A stretch of 64,000 nucleotides of DNA from an uncultured Gammaproteobacteria bacterium (GTDB taxonomy: Bacteria > Pseudomonadota > Gammaproteobacteria > UBA4575). Positions 1 through 8,750 of the stretch are shown piece by piece. Positions within the stretch are counted from its first letter, which is position 1. The number at the start of each line of letters is the position of its first letter. The notes under the pieces were generated by a model that saw only the letters and a program-made list of their open reading frames with translations, was not told where the DNA came from and did not search any database. The stretch is taken from the NCBI GenBank assembly GCA_951812785.1, contig OX638335.1, positions 2,037,712-2,101,711 on the forward strand, given 5' to 3'. A program made the translations under genes and the position numbers.

Positions 1-807
1 CATCCGCACATGCGATTGTTGAGAGGGGAAATCTACATGTTCTTTTGTTTCTACCGAAGGCTTCACTGCTGTAATTTTTTCTTTTGCACTTCCTTTCGCT
101 AACGAAGCACTTATTTTATTCGCAATGTCTTTAGCTTGTTTTTGCGAGACATCACCCACAATCGCCAAAATAGAATTTGTCGCGACAAAATAATTTTTGT
201 GAAATTGTTTTATATCTTTGAGTGCAATCTTGTTTGCACTTTCTTTAGTGCCGCTTCGTGGCTGCGCATAGGGGTGTTGCTGGTAGAGAAGTTCGGAAAA
301 TTTTCGCCCAACAATATCACTTGGGCGTTGATCACTATCTTCCAAGGCAATTAACAATCTCTTCTTCTCTCTATCAAAATCCCGCTCAGGGAAAGAAGGT
401 TTTGATACCACATTAATAAACATGGTTAAGGCATCGTTAAAAAACTCATCATCAGTAAGGCTACGCAATATCACACTGGACCGATCTAGATCTACGTTCG
501 CGCCAAACTGTGCACCGACATCTTCAAACCTTGAGGCAACATCATCAGCATTAAGTTTTCCTGTGCCCTTGTCAAGCAAGCCATGTGTCATCGCTGACAG
601 GCCTGCTAGCTCATTATCACGCGCGCTACCGGCGTCAAAGGTTAGTGCCAAATCTACCATGGGGAGTTCTGGTGAATTGACATATAACACCTTAATACCA
701 TTGTCAGTTGTCCATGTATTTATTTCTGATAGGGCATAAACAATGGAAGACATGCTGACACACAAAAATACAATTACAGCTCGAATTGACATAGTGGTTT
801 TAATCAT
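1..807 (-). CDS. M16 family peptidase-like protein, non-catalytic partner (partial, C-terminus beyond window)
   Basis: The minus-strand frame is open from the ATG at 807-805 to base 1 (269 codons), so the C-terminus lies outside the window. The N-terminus has a hydrophobic signal-like stretch after MIKTTMSIRAV. At the place where M16 proteases carry HxxEH, this protein reads THGLLDKG: the first His remains but the Glu-His pair is gone, as expected for the inactive subunit of a two-protein M16 pair. Its ATG overlaps the stop of the upstream catalytic-type gene (ATGA, 804-807), which implies translational coupling. It probably acts in the periplasm as partner of that gene; substrate unknown. 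Confidence 0.85.
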   Translation of the reverse strand, partial: MIKTTMSIRAVIVFLCVSMSSIVYALSEINTWTTDNGIKVLYVNSPELPMVDLALTFDAGSARDNELAGLSAMTHGLLDKGTGKLNADDVASRFEDVGAQFGANVDLDRSSVILRSLTDDEFFNDALTMFINVVSKPSFPERDFDREKKRLLIALEDSDQRPSDIVGRKFSELLYQQHPYAQPRSGTKESANKIALKDIKQFHKNYFVATNSILAIVGDVSQKQAKDIANKISASLAKGSAKEKITAVKPSVETKEHVDFPSQQSHVRM

Positions 808-2156
808 TTTTTAACCCCTAAGCCTTGACGCGCTTGCGGCGTTAAATATGCAACTGTTTTAAAGTCATCGACCAAATATTTCTTAGCGACTTCGCGTACA
901 TCTTCAGCGGTAATTTTTTGTATGTTGTCCGCATAGTCATTCATTGCTTTCCACCCTAGACCAACGGTCTCTAAAGAACCTATCACATAAGCTTGTCTTT
1001 GCACAGAATCTTGTTGATACACTTCGCCTGCCACCACTTGTGCTTTCACACGCTTTAGCTCTCTCTCGCTCACCAGTTCGGTTTGTAATTTTTCTATTTC
1101 CTGACTTATCGCTTGTTCTAATTCTTCTAAGGTATTTTCCGCATTTGGTGTGCCATCGAATAAGAACATACTGTTTCTTGCAGAATATAGATCGTATCCC
1201 GCCCCCGCACTGGCAGCGACTTCTTGCTCACGCACTAGGTGTTTACTTAAGCGAGAACTTCTTCCACCATCGAGTATTCCAGAGAGAATATTTAATGCAT
1301 ACGCTTCGCGGCTATCTTTAACTGTTTTCAATGTTGGCACTTTATAGCCAATGATCATATACGGAAGTTTTGCCACCGCTTTGACTTCAACGCGGCGTGT
1401 CCCTACTTGTCTAGGCTCGAGTCTGGCCTTGAGCGTTGCCACCTCTCTTGATGGCACTGGCCCGTAGTACTTCTCTGCTAACGCGAACACTACCTGGGGG
1501 TCAACATCGCCAGCCACAACCAAGGTGGCATTGTTGGGTGAATACCATTGCTGATACCAATCACGCAGATCTGACACTTGCATATTATCAAGGTCGTTCA
1601 TCCAACCGATCACTGGGTTGTGGTAAGGACTACTATTAAATGCCGTGGCATTGAATTGCTCATAGGTAAGCGCATTTGGGTTGTCTTCTGTGCGCAGTCG
1701 TCTTTCTTCTTTCACCACCTCTAGTTCTTTTGTGAACTCTGATTCGTCTAAATTTAACTGCGCCATACGGTCTGATTCAAGGTCAAAGCTGGTTTCTAAC
1801 TTTGATACATCAAACAATTGGTAATAGGCTGTAAAGTCTCTGCTGGTAAACGCATTATCACGTGCACCGATACTGGCCAATATCTCTGAGAACTTTCCCA
1901 CTGGATACTTAGGCGTCCCCTTAAACATCATGTGTTCTAACACATGAGATACACCGGTAATGCCACCATATTCACTGGCCGATCCGACTTTGTACCAAAC
2001 CTGAGCAGTCGCTACGGGTGCTCGGTGATCTTCCTTAACAATGACTTTCAGTCCATTTTCTAATGTTTTTTCATGTACAGTTGCCCAGCTATTTGTCACT
2101 AATAAAAAAGAAACCAGAACTGCATTTATTGATAAAATAATTTTCTTCATTCGCAT
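804..2156 (-). CDS. M16 family zinc metallopeptidase, secreted
   Basis: 450 residues. It begins with a signal peptide (MRMKK, then a hydrophobic core ending near NSWA). The zinc site HVLEH lies in GVSHVLEHMMFKGT at about residues 70-85, with the downstream Glu region (EVVKEERRLR) around residue 150. This is the catalytic-type member of an M16A/B pair. Such pairs are common next to ftsY in gammaproteobacteria; they degrade or process short peptides in the periplasm, but the substrate here cannot be read from sequence. The gene is divergent from ftsY and overlaps the following inactive partner by 4 bp. Confidence 0.9.
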   Translation of the reverse strand: MRMKKIILSINAVLVSFLLVTNSWATVHEKTLENGLKVIVKEDHRAPVATAQVWYKVGSASEYGGITGVSHVLEHMMFKGTPKYPVGKFSEILASIGARDNAFTSRDFTAYYQLFDVSKLETSFDLESDRMAQLNLDESEFTKELEVVKEERRLRTEDNPNALTYEQFNATAFNSSPYHNPVIGWMNDLDNMQVSDLRDWYQQWYSPNNATLVVAGDVDPQVVFALAEKYYGPVPSREVATLKARLEPRQVGTRRVEVKAVAKLPYMIIGYKVPTLKTVKDSREAYALNILSGILDGGRSSRLSKHLVREQEVAASAGAGYDLYSARNSMFLFDGTPNAENTLEELEQAISQEIEKLQTELVSERELKRVKAQVVAGEVYQQDSVQRQAYVIGSLETVGLGWKAMNDYADNIQKITAEDVREVAKKYLVDDFKTVAYLTPQARQGLGVKK

Positions 2157-2263
2157 TGACTAACTGTGGTTACGTTACAATAAGATTCATGTCTTACGAC
2201 AGCGGGTGAATTCGTTTGTTCAACCCAAGCATAGCATTATATTTCTTACCATTATTTACTTAT

Positions 2264-3181
2264 ATGACTGACCAAAATTTGCTCGACCGATTAAAACAAG
2301 GCTTATCTAAAACGCGAGGCATCCTCGCTGAAGGTGTCCAGGAGGACTCATCCAAGTCCGTTGAAGAAATTATCACGGATGTTGAAGATGGCTTATTGAT
2401 GGCGGATGTAGGAATAGAAACGACCGACAAGCTAATTACTCAACTAAGAGCATTAGTAGCACAAGACAAAAAGAATAACTCCCACCTGAATATTTCCGAA
2501 TTATTATCGCAATGCATATTCGACATTCTTGAACCAAGCAACAAACCAATGTTACTTGGCAGGATCAAGCCCTTTTCAATTTTAGTGGTGGGAGTTAACG
2601 GTGCCGGCAAGACAACAACCATTGGAAAACTTGCTAGACGCCTGAAGAAGAACCGCAAATCAGTCATGTTAGCTGCCGGCGATACCTTTCGCGCGGCGGC
2701 TGTAGAACAATTAATTACATGGGGAGAAAGAAATGATATTCCTGTCATCTCACAGTCCACTGGCGCAGATAGTGCCTCGGTGGTGTTTGATGCGCTCGAG
2801 TCTGCGACTGCTCGTAACATTGATGTATTAATCGCAGACACGGCTGGTCGTCTCCACACCCAAAACGATTTAATGGCCGAATTGCAGAAAGTGAAACGCG
2901 TAATGAATAAAATTGATGCCAACGCGCCGCATGAGACATTACTAGTACTCGATGCCAGCATGGGCCAAAATGCATTACGCCAAGCAGAAGAGTTTCATCA
3001 ATCTATGAATGTGACAGGTTTATGCATCACTAAGTTAGATGGCACGGCAAAGGGAGGGGTTGTCATGTCCATTGCGGATCGATTAGGGTTACCTATTCGT
3101 TATATTGGTGTCGGCGAAGCGATTGAAGACCTACAGGTATTCGATGCAAAAGAATTTACCTCAGCACTCATTGGTAACTAG
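2264..3181 (+). CDS. ftsY: Signal recognition particle receptor FtsY
   Basis: SRP-receptor GTPase that docks SRP-ribosome complexes at the inner membrane for co-translational protein insertion. The NG domain is complete: G1 GVNGAGKTTTIGKL, the insertion-box motif DTFRAAAVEQL, G3 DTAGR, G4 TKLDGTAKGG, and the C-terminal GVGEAIEDLQVFDAKEF. I start it at the ATG at 2264 (305 residues) because the in-frame TTG at 2216 adds 16 residues that do not resemble FtsY. The long acidic A domain of the enterobacterial protein is absent, as in many bacteria. It is first in the ftsY-ftsE-ftsX order and is intact, unlike its two followers. Confidence 0.96.
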   Translation: MTDQNLLDRLKQGLSKTRGILAEGVQEDSSKSVEEIITDVEDGLLMADVGIETTDKLITQLRALVAQDKKNNSHLNISELLSQCIFDILEPSNKPMLLGRIKPFSILVVGVNGAGKTTTIGKLARRLKKNRKSVMLAAGDTFRAAAVEQLITWGERNDIPVISQSTGADSASVVFDALESATARNIDVLIADTAGRLHTQNDLMAELQKVKRVMNKIDANAPHETLLVLDASMGQNALRQAEEFHQSMNVTGLCITKLDGTAKGGVVMSIADRLGLPIRYIGVGEAIEDLQVFDAKEFTSALIGN

Positions 3182-3196
3182 CACACAGACTATTAA

Positions 3197-3852
3197 ATGA
3201 TTCGTCTTCAAAAACATTTGCAAGCGTTACCCTGAAAGCGGCGAAATTCTCGCTCAAATTGATCTGCAACTAGATGATGGTGAGATGTGTTTTATTACTG
3301 GCCCTTCTGGTTCTGGCAAAAGTACTTTATTAAAAGTAATTGCATTAATTGAAGCGCCAACCCGTGGCAAACTTTATTTTGACGAAAGGAACGTTACTGG
3401 TCTTAATAAATCTAGCATTTCTACTTTCCGCAAAAAAATGGGGTTAGTATTTCAAGATCACCGATTACTCAATGATCGTAACGTATTTGAAAACGTTGCT
3501 CTGCCACTGCGCATTAATGGATTTAATCCCAAGGACATTCCCATGAAGAACAAGAGCAGCTCTTGATAAAGTAAATTTGCTGAATAAAGAAAAATCTAGC
3601 CCCATTTCTTTATTAGGTGGCGAACAACAACGCGTGGGCATTGCGCGCGCTATTGTGCACAGACCGCGCCTATTATTAGCAGATGAGCCAACAGGTAATC
3701 TTGATCCAGCACTATCATCAGACATTATGAAATTATTTTTAGACTTTAATCAGGTTGGCGTCACCGTATTAATTGCCAGCCACGATATAAGCTTGATTAA
3801 AGATTTTAATAAAAAAATATTGAATTTAGATAACGGCCGCTTAGTGAATTAA
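3197..3852 (+). pseudogene. ftsE: Cell-division ABC transporter ATPase FtsE, broken by two +1 frameshifts
   Basis: FtsE is the ATPase of FtsEX, which couples the divisome to peptidoglycan hydrolases. Reading from ATG 3197, the protein is recognisable only if one A is removed from the A5 run at 3210-3214, giving NICKRYPESGEIL instead of KHLQALP then stop, and one A from 3546-3547, giving [13 protein letters not shown] instead of MKNKSSS then stop. Otherwise the ATPase is well kept: Walker A GPSGSGKST, Q-loop VFQDHRLL, signature [14 protein letters not shown], Walker [14 protein letters not shown]-loop ASHD. The lesions therefore look recent. As written, only pieces 3285-3566 and 3577-3852 can be translated. 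A base-calling fault is the alternative. Confidence 0.88.
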
Positions 3853-3861
3853 TCCCCAGTC

Positions 3862-4792
3862 ATGAAAAACAAAACCACTCAGGCAATTCTTTGGCTTGAG
3901 CATCATATCGATAGTTTTAAGCTCAGTTTTACTCGTGCAATCACCAGCCCAGTTTCATTTATTTTCACCGCATTAATGATTGCTATTGCGCTTTCAATTC
4001 CAATCAACCTTTATGTAGTATTTTCAAGTGTGCAGCAATTAACTAACCAGTGGGATAATAACAAACAAATTACATTGTTTTTAGCTGACAACGTTAACCA
4101 CAAACAAGCACAACAACTAGCAGAATCTATTGCCAGCAAAAGTGAAATTGCTAACGCTTCTGTAATAAACAAACAAACCGCACTAGATGAATTCAAGCGG
4201 CAAATGGGCTTGGACTCAATTGCAGAAAATTTACCGCAAAACCCTCTTCCTCATTTGATTATCGCTAATCCTGAAACAACCATTTCAGATTTCGCATCAT
4301 TACAAACATTAGAAAATGAGCTACGCAATATTAAGCAGATTCAACAAGTACAGTTTGATCTACTTTGGTTTCAGCGCTTACAAGCCATGCTAGCAGTGAT
4401 CAATCGCATCCAATGGATAGTCGGTATTGTGCTGTTATTAGCGATAGGACTAATTATTGCCAATGTGGTTCGCTGGGAAGTAGCAAGTCGTCATGCAGAA
4501 ATTGAGATTATAAAATTAGTCGGCGCCAGTGATGCTTATGTCAGACGACCTTTCTTAATATTCTGGTTTTTGGTTAGGAATCGCCGGATCCTTACTAGCA
4601 CTCATCATTGTTTCACTATGCAGTTGGCTTATCCAACAATCGACTACAAGATTATCTTCACTGTTTGGCAGTGATTTTCAATTAACCACACTATCAATAG
4701 GTTTGGCCAGCTTAATTATTATTAGTGTTAGTTTATTAGGTGTAGGAGCCGCATGGGTTTCGGTCACACATAAACTCAAACCTTACAGTTAA
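3862..4792 (+). pseudogene. ftsX: Cell-division ABC transporter permease FtsX, frameshifted near codon 233
   Basis: FtsX is the four-helix membrane partner of FtsE. The N-terminal part is normal (first membrane segment SPVSFIFTALMIAIALSI, periplasmic loop, second segment IVGIVLLLAIGLIIANVV). At 4557-4558 one extra A changes the frame. Without it, reading continues as LYSGFWLGIAGSLLALIIVS through two more membrane segments (IGLASLIIISVSLLGVG) to HKLKPYS and a stop at 4790-4792. As written, translation stops at 4674 after an unrelated tail, removing the last two helices. Both subunits of FtsEX are thus broken. The perfect family match after the shift argues for a recent lesion or a sequence error. 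Confidence 0.88.
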
Positions 4793-4815
4793 TGCTCTAC
4801 CAATCTTCAACAAGA

Positions 4816-5010
4816 TTATGAATCTGTTAATCGCCAATTGATTGCATCAGCAGTATCGAAGATTAACTCTCGAGTAAACGATTGGTGTTCTTGATCTTAA
4901 ATTCTTTTTTGCATATGCGGCAAACCTTTTTCCAACCATCCATCAATAGTTGATTGGTCTACACCAAAAATGTGGGCAAGATCAGCCTTGCTAACTTGGA
5001 CTCCTGGCAT
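4816..5010 (-). pseudogene. Remnant of phage terminase small subunit (Nu1-like N-terminal HTH)
   Basis: On the minus strand, ATG 5010 opens a 37-residue frame containing VSKADLAHIFGVDQSTIDGW followed by LEKGLPHMQ. This matches the winged-helix DNA-binding head of lambda Nu1-type terminase small subunits (pattern KKQLADIFGVS..TI..W...G.P). After an in-frame TAA at 4897-4899 the same frame continues with ELIFDTADAINWRL, corresponding to the YDSAAVIKW-like segment of Nu1, and stops at 4816-4818. The rest of the gene is missing. I read it as a decayed prophage fragment; the neighbouring bases carry no other recognisable phage gene. Confidence 0.6.
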
Positions 5011-5211
5011 GAATCTATCTCTTTTTTTACATTAACCGTGGTACAGAAAATTGGTCTATTGATCTCAGTATATGACACGGGGTAGCTAACGATAATTACC
5101 GACTATCTCACGATGTAGACCAGAAATCGGTATTGCTATCGCACCCTATGCGCTAAGACGAGCAATCCTTTTCTCTAAACTAGAGTATAGAGATGAACGG
5201 TACCTGAATAG

Positions 5212-5249
5212 CCTGCCAATACCCATAGTCAGCTTCTTCTATGGGCAGG
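5212..5249. repeat. Imperfect hairpin upstream of the rpoH promoter
   Basis: CCTGCC (5212-5217) and CCCATAG (5222-5228) pair with CTATGGGCAGG (5239-5249), giving an 11-bp stem with a small internal bulge on the left arm. No T-run follows, so it is not a clear terminator. It could end ftsX transcription weakly or be a relic of the lost prophage. Confidence 0.4.
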
Positions 5250-5271
5250 TATGGTCGATAAAGTGAACGCC

Positions 5272-5300
5272 TTGACCTGAGGCGCAGCGGGAACTATACA
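5272..5300 (+). promoter_or_regulatory. Sigma-70 promoter of rpoH
   Basis: TTGACC at 5272-5277 and TATACA at 5295-5300 are separated by exactly 17 bp. The predicted start (about 5306-5308) falls on the first bases of the CIRCE element, the usual geometry for HrcA repression. Confidence 0.75.
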
Positions 5301-5305
5301 GCTGG

Positions 5306-5332
5306 TTAGCACTCTAAAAAGGAGAGTGCTAA
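5306..5332 (+). promoter_or_regulatory. CIRCE operator (HrcA-binding inverted repeat) in front of rpoH
   Basis: TTAGCACTC (5306-5314), nine spacer bases, GAGTGCTAA (5324-5332): a perfect match to the CIRCE consensus (9-9-9). It overlaps the predicted transcription start of rpoH and lies 34 bases before the start codon. HrcA, the heat-inactivated repressor of groE/dnaK operons in many bacteria, is the expected ligand. Its gene is not in this window. Confidence 0.93.
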
Positions 5333-5366
5333 ACTAGCCTAATGTATCAATTGGAGAGTACAAGCC

Positions 5367-6230
5367 ATGAGTAACAGCTTGGTCATTTCACACCCACATG
5401 AGCTAACTTTAACAGCTGGAAGTCTGGATGCCTATATCAATGCGGCGCACCAACTGCCTATCTTGTCTGCTGAAGAAGAGCGGAACCTGGCGACTCGCCT
5501 ACGAGATCATCAAGATCTTGAGGCTGCGCGCACTCTAATTACTCACCACCTACGTTTTGTTGTGCGGGTTGCACGCGGTTATAGCGGTTATGGCCTGGCG
5601 CTGGCTGATCTTGTTCAGGAAGGCAACATCGGGCTTATGAAAGCCGTTAAACGCTTTGACCCCACCATGAATGTTCGTTTGGTGTCGTTTGCTGTGCATT
5701 GGATTCGTGCTGAAATGCATGAGTTCATTCTGCGTAACTGGCGCATTGTAAAAGTAGCCACCACCAAGGCTCAACGTAAGTTATTTTTTAACTTACGTAG
5801 TAAGAAAAAGAGACTTGGCTGGTTAAACAATGAGGAAGTAGAATCTGTCGCCATGGAACTGGGTGTTAAACCTAGTGAAGTACTAGAAATGGAATCTCGC
5901 CTTAGTGGTCAGGATTTAGGATTTGACGCGCCGAGTACCTCAGACGATGAAGACAGTATTTTTTCTCCATCTGCCTATTTAGCACATGAGAGCGAAGACC
6001 CTGCCACCAACTGCGAGAAAGACAATTGGTCTGGGCACCAGACTGATCGACTGTTAACCGCAATGGGTGAATTAGATGACCGCAGCCGTGAAATTATTCA
6101 GGCTCGTTGGTTATCTGACAAGAAGCAGACATTGCAAGAACTTGCTAAGCATTATGGCGTCTCAGCAGAGCGTGTACGCCAACTAGAGAGTAATGCGATG
6201 AAAAAACTTCAGTCTTATATAGAAGCTTAA
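5367..6230 (+). CDS. rpoH: RNA polymerase sigma-32 factor RpoH
   Basis: Heat-shock sigma factor directing RNA polymerase to chaperone and protease promoters. 287 residues with region 2 ([38 protein letters not shown]), the RpoH box QRKLFFNLR directly after it, and region 4 ([20 protein letters not shown]). A ribosome-binding site (GGAG) precedes the ATG. Its own leader carries a CIRCE operator, so transcription is probably lifted on heat stress by HrcA inactivation. It ends in a 4-bp convergent overlap with ctaB. Confidence 0.97.
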   Translation: MSNSLVISHPHELTLTAGSLDAYINAAHQLPILSAEEERNLATRLRDHQDLEAARTLITHHLRFVVRVARGYSGYGLALADLVQEGNIGLMKAVKRFDPTMNVRLVSFAVHWIRAEMHEFILRNWRIVKVATTKAQRKLFFNLRSKKKRLGWLNNEEVESVAMELGVKPSEVLEMESRLSGQDLGFDAPSTSDDEDSIFSPSAYLAHESEDPATNCEKDNWSGHQTDRLLTAMGELDDRSREIIQARWLSDKKQTLQELAKHYGVSAERVRQLESNAMKKLQSYIEA

Positions 6231-7144
6231 GATATAAACGGTAAATACCGATCTATTAGCAGTACTGCAAATAACACCATCAAATAAATAATCGAGTAAA
6301 CGAAGGTATTTGTTGCCTTCGCATTACTCTTAGTTATTTGCAAACTGATGGCGTAATACAAAAAGCCTGCATTCAGCAGCAATACACTCACTAAATAGAG
6401 CCACCCTGACATCCCGGTTAAAAATGGGAAAATGGTGATGACACACATCAACACTGTGTAGAGGGTAATTTGTAAACGCGTAAAGTCATCCCCATGTGTA
6501 ACAGGCAACATCGGAATATCTACCTTGGCGTATTCTTCCTTGCGATACAGCGCTAACGCCCAGAAGTGTGGTGGTGTCCAAGTGAAGATAATTAATAACA
6601 GTAGAAGTCCATTTGCTTCAACTTGTCCTGTGACAGCAGTCCAGCCGAGTAATGGTGGGGTCGCACCTGCAATACCACCAATGACGATGTTTTGTGGTGT
6701 CGCCCGTTTCAAATACATGGTGTAAATAATCGCATAACCAACTAACGAGGCAAACGTAAGCACCGCGGTAATAACATTAATCTTGATGATCAATATCGCC
6801 ATGCCGATGGCACCGATAATGCCAGCAAAGGCTAGTACGGAAGTTTTGCTTAATGACCCAGAGGGTAGTGGACGTAATTTAGTTCTATCCATTGCTGCAT
6901 CAATTCGGCTATCAGCCACATGGTTTATCGCGGCGGCAGAACTGGCGACGAGCCCGATACCCAAGGTGGCATAGATAAACATCGCTAACGCAACATTGCC
7001 AGGATCTGCCATCAACATACCGACAATTGCCGTAAACACCATCAACGCGACTACTTTTGGCTTACATAGCTCTAGATAGTCTTGCCAGCGAGCCAACGGG
7101 CCGAAGGCTAAACTCATTAATGATGAAGATGGTTTTGTAGACAT
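6227..7144 (-). CDS. ctaB: Protoheme IX farnesyltransferase (heme O synthase)
   Basis: UbiA-family membrane prenyltransferase that converts heme B to heme O, the first step to the heme A of cytochrome oxidase. 305 residues, several membrane helices, N-terminal [17 protein letters not shown], the prenyl-diphosphate Asp-rich motif [15 protein letters not shown], and the second loop [11 protein letters not shown] region after [12 protein letters not shown]. Last gene of the minus-strand cluster ctaA-ctaB. Also called cyoE in enterobacteria; the aa3-oxidase context favours the cta name. Confidence 0.95.
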   Translation of the reverse strand: MSTKPSSSLMSLAFGPLARWQDYLELCKPKVVALMVFTAIVGMLMADPGNVALAMFIYATLGIGLVASSAAAINHVADSRIDAAMDRTKLRPLPSGSLSKTSVLAFAGIIGAIGMAILIIKINVITAVLTFASLVGYAIIYTMYLKRATPQNIVIGGIAGATPPLLGWTAVTGQVEANGLLLLLIIFTWTPPHFWALALYRKEEYAKVDIPMLPVTHGDDFTRLQITLYTVLMCVITIFPFLTGMSGWLYLVSVLLLNAGFLYYAISLQITKSNAKATNTFVYSIIYLMVLFAVLLIDRYLPFIS

Positions 7145-7154
7145 ATTGATGTGG

Positions 7155-8165
7155 CTAATAGCTAGTGCGGGCGGATCTTAGCATATATATACTCGCCACA
7201 AGACTAAATAACAGTAATAAGGCCACACCATTGTGTAGCACCGCCACTGCCAATGGCAACTTAAATACGACATTGGAGATGCCCAAACTGACTTGTAAGG
7301 TAAGCAGCCCAAGCATGACTAACGCATTCATTTTTAACAAACCCTGTGCATCAGCGTGCTTCCACAACCGAGTTGCATAAAAAAGAAGTGCCACTGTGGC
7401 CACCACAGCCCCTATTCTGTGGACATAATGAATTGCCACACGCGCAGGATGATCTAGCACACCAAATTCGTAATCAACTCCTAACCCTCTCCATAAAACA
7501 AAGGCATCTTTAAAGTCCATGGGTGGCCACCAGGACTGTTGGCATTGAGGAAAATCAACACAGGCTAATGCGGCATAATTAGAACTTACCCAGCCTCCCA
7601 AAGCGATCTGGCCGACCAAAATAAACGCGGTTAGCACAGAAATATTAAATAAAGACTTAGCTAGGTTTAAACTTAGTTTCGGCTTCCGTGAGGTGGTTCG
7701 TAAAAATTGCCAAGCAATTAAATTGAATAGAAAAAACCCACCCAATAAATGTCCCATCACAATTAGCGGTTTGAGTTGCAAAGTTACAGTCCACATACCT
7801 AACAACGCCTGAAATAATAAAGCACTGGAAAGCAACACTCCGGCAAATATATGGCGTTCACCATTCTCATCTTTTCTAAACAAGAAAATAGAAATAATAA
7901 AAATCAATACACCCAAAGTGCCTGCGAAATAGCGGTGAATCATTTCTTTCCACGCTTTGGGCGCTTCTACGGTGCGATCAAAGTTAGTATTTGCATTTGC
8001 CACTTCTGTGTCTGTCTCTGGCACACCAATAATATGTCCGTAACAACCTGGCCAATCAGGACAGCCCAGACCCGCATCAGATAGACGAACATAAGCACCT
8101 AGCACGACTACCACAAAAGCTAGCAGTAAGGCCGCTAATACAATATTACGAAATATAGTATTCAT
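7155..8165 (-). CDS. ctaA: Heme A synthase (COX15/CtaA family)
   Basis: Integral membrane monooxygenase that oxidises heme O to heme A. 336 residues with eight predicted helices and the conserved heme-ligand histidines: EMIHRYFAGTLG, VMGHLLGGFF, IHYVHRIGAVV, VLHNGVALLL. The periplasmic Cys pair region reads CVDFPQC. It lies 10 bp from ctaB and follows the SCO/SURF1-type assembly genes, so all are probably one transcript serving the aa3 oxidase encoded upstream. Confidence 0.95.
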   Translation of the reverse strand: MNTIFRNIVLAALLLAFVVVVLGAYVRLSDAGLGCPDWPGCYGHIIGVPETDTEVANANTNFDRTVEAPKAWKEMIHRYFAGTLGVLIFIISIFLFRKDENGERHIFAGVLLSSALLFQALLGMWTVTLQLKPLIVMGHLLGGFFLFNLIAWQFLRTTSRKPKLSLNLAKSLFNISVLTAFILVGQIALGGWVSSNYAALACVDFPQCQQSWWPPMDFKDAFVLWRGLGVDYEFGVLDHPARVAIHYVHRIGAVVATVALLFYATRLWKHADAQGLLKMNALVMLGLLTLQVSLGISNVVFKLPLAVAVLHNGVALLLLFSLVASIYMLRSARTSY

Positions 8166-8171
8166 TATGGT

Positions 8172-8750
8172 TTATCCGATATTAGAAATTTTAAGTAGTT
8201 TCTTGATGTCCTTTAACATGCCTCTTGATGTTGTAGAAGTATTATATTTCATCATCAAATTGCCGATCGGATCAATAAGATAAATAACTCCCTGCTCAAG
8301 TTGTTTTTGCTTGCCAGATTCATCTTCAATTTCAAGTTTAAGCAACTTGCCAATACGAGTACGTTGATTACGATCAATAACACCTGAGCTAACTTTATTT
8401 ACATCAGTTAATAATGCCGATTGAATTCGATTTGTTTCTCTGCCCGTCGCTTTTTTTGTTTGGCGCAATTTAAATAAAGATGCTTCGCATCGAAGATCAC
8501 ACCCATTAGGCGAATACACAAGATACGTCCACTTGCCTGCAAAACTTTGAAAGTCAAGGATTTCATTAGCTGGCAACTGTATGACTAAAGTTTTTATGGG
8601 TTGCGCAGGATGAATTAATTCTCCGTGAGATACAGATTTTGTTGTCGGCATCTGATCACGCAATGCATACATAGCAATCGCAATCAAAAGTGGAACAACG
8701 AATAGTGCTATTAATAAATAGCCAGACAATTTTGAATTTTTAGTTTTCAT
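8172..8750 (-). CDS. SCO1/SenC-like membrane-anchored thioredoxin-fold protein of oxidase assembly
   Basis: About 192 residues: one N-terminal membrane helix (YLLIALFVVPLLIAIAMYAL), then a periplasmic domain with GKWTYLVYSPNGCDLRCE and the late strand IYLIDPIGNLMMKY, both reminiscent of thioredoxin-fold copper chaperones. The cysteines form CxxxC as in SCO proteins. I start at the ATG at 8750, not the in-frame one at 8765, because it gives a 4-bp ATGA overlap with the SURF1 stop. Its position between SURF1 and CtaA is typical of gammaproteobacterial cox clusters. A copper-delivery or redox role is inferred, not proven. Confidence 0.7.
   Translation of the reverse strand: MKTKNSKLSGYLLIALFVVPLLIAIAMYALRDQMPTTKSVSHGELIHPAQPIKTLVIQLPANEILDFQSFAGKWTYLVYSPNGCDLRCEASLFKLRQTKKATGRETNRIQSALLTDVNKVSSGVIDRNQRTRIGKLLKLEIEDESGKQKQLEQGVIYLIDPIGNLMMKYNTSTTSRGMLKDIKKLLKISNIG

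Noticed and set aside
422-739. 105-codon plus-strand frame at the left edge
   Set aside because: Lies opposite the partial M16 gene, which is open through 269 codons and shows the family sequence.
2216-2263. N-terminal extension of FtsY from TTG 2216
   Set aside because: The 16 added residues do not resemble FtsY; ATG 2264 gives the typical start.
3233-3576. Programmed +1 recoding at the stop codons of ftsE (CCC_TGA and TCT_TGA)
   Set aside because: Family conservation shows the frame changes upstream of these stops (NICKRYP and RTRAALDKV are in the other frame), so the stops are consequences, not shift sites.
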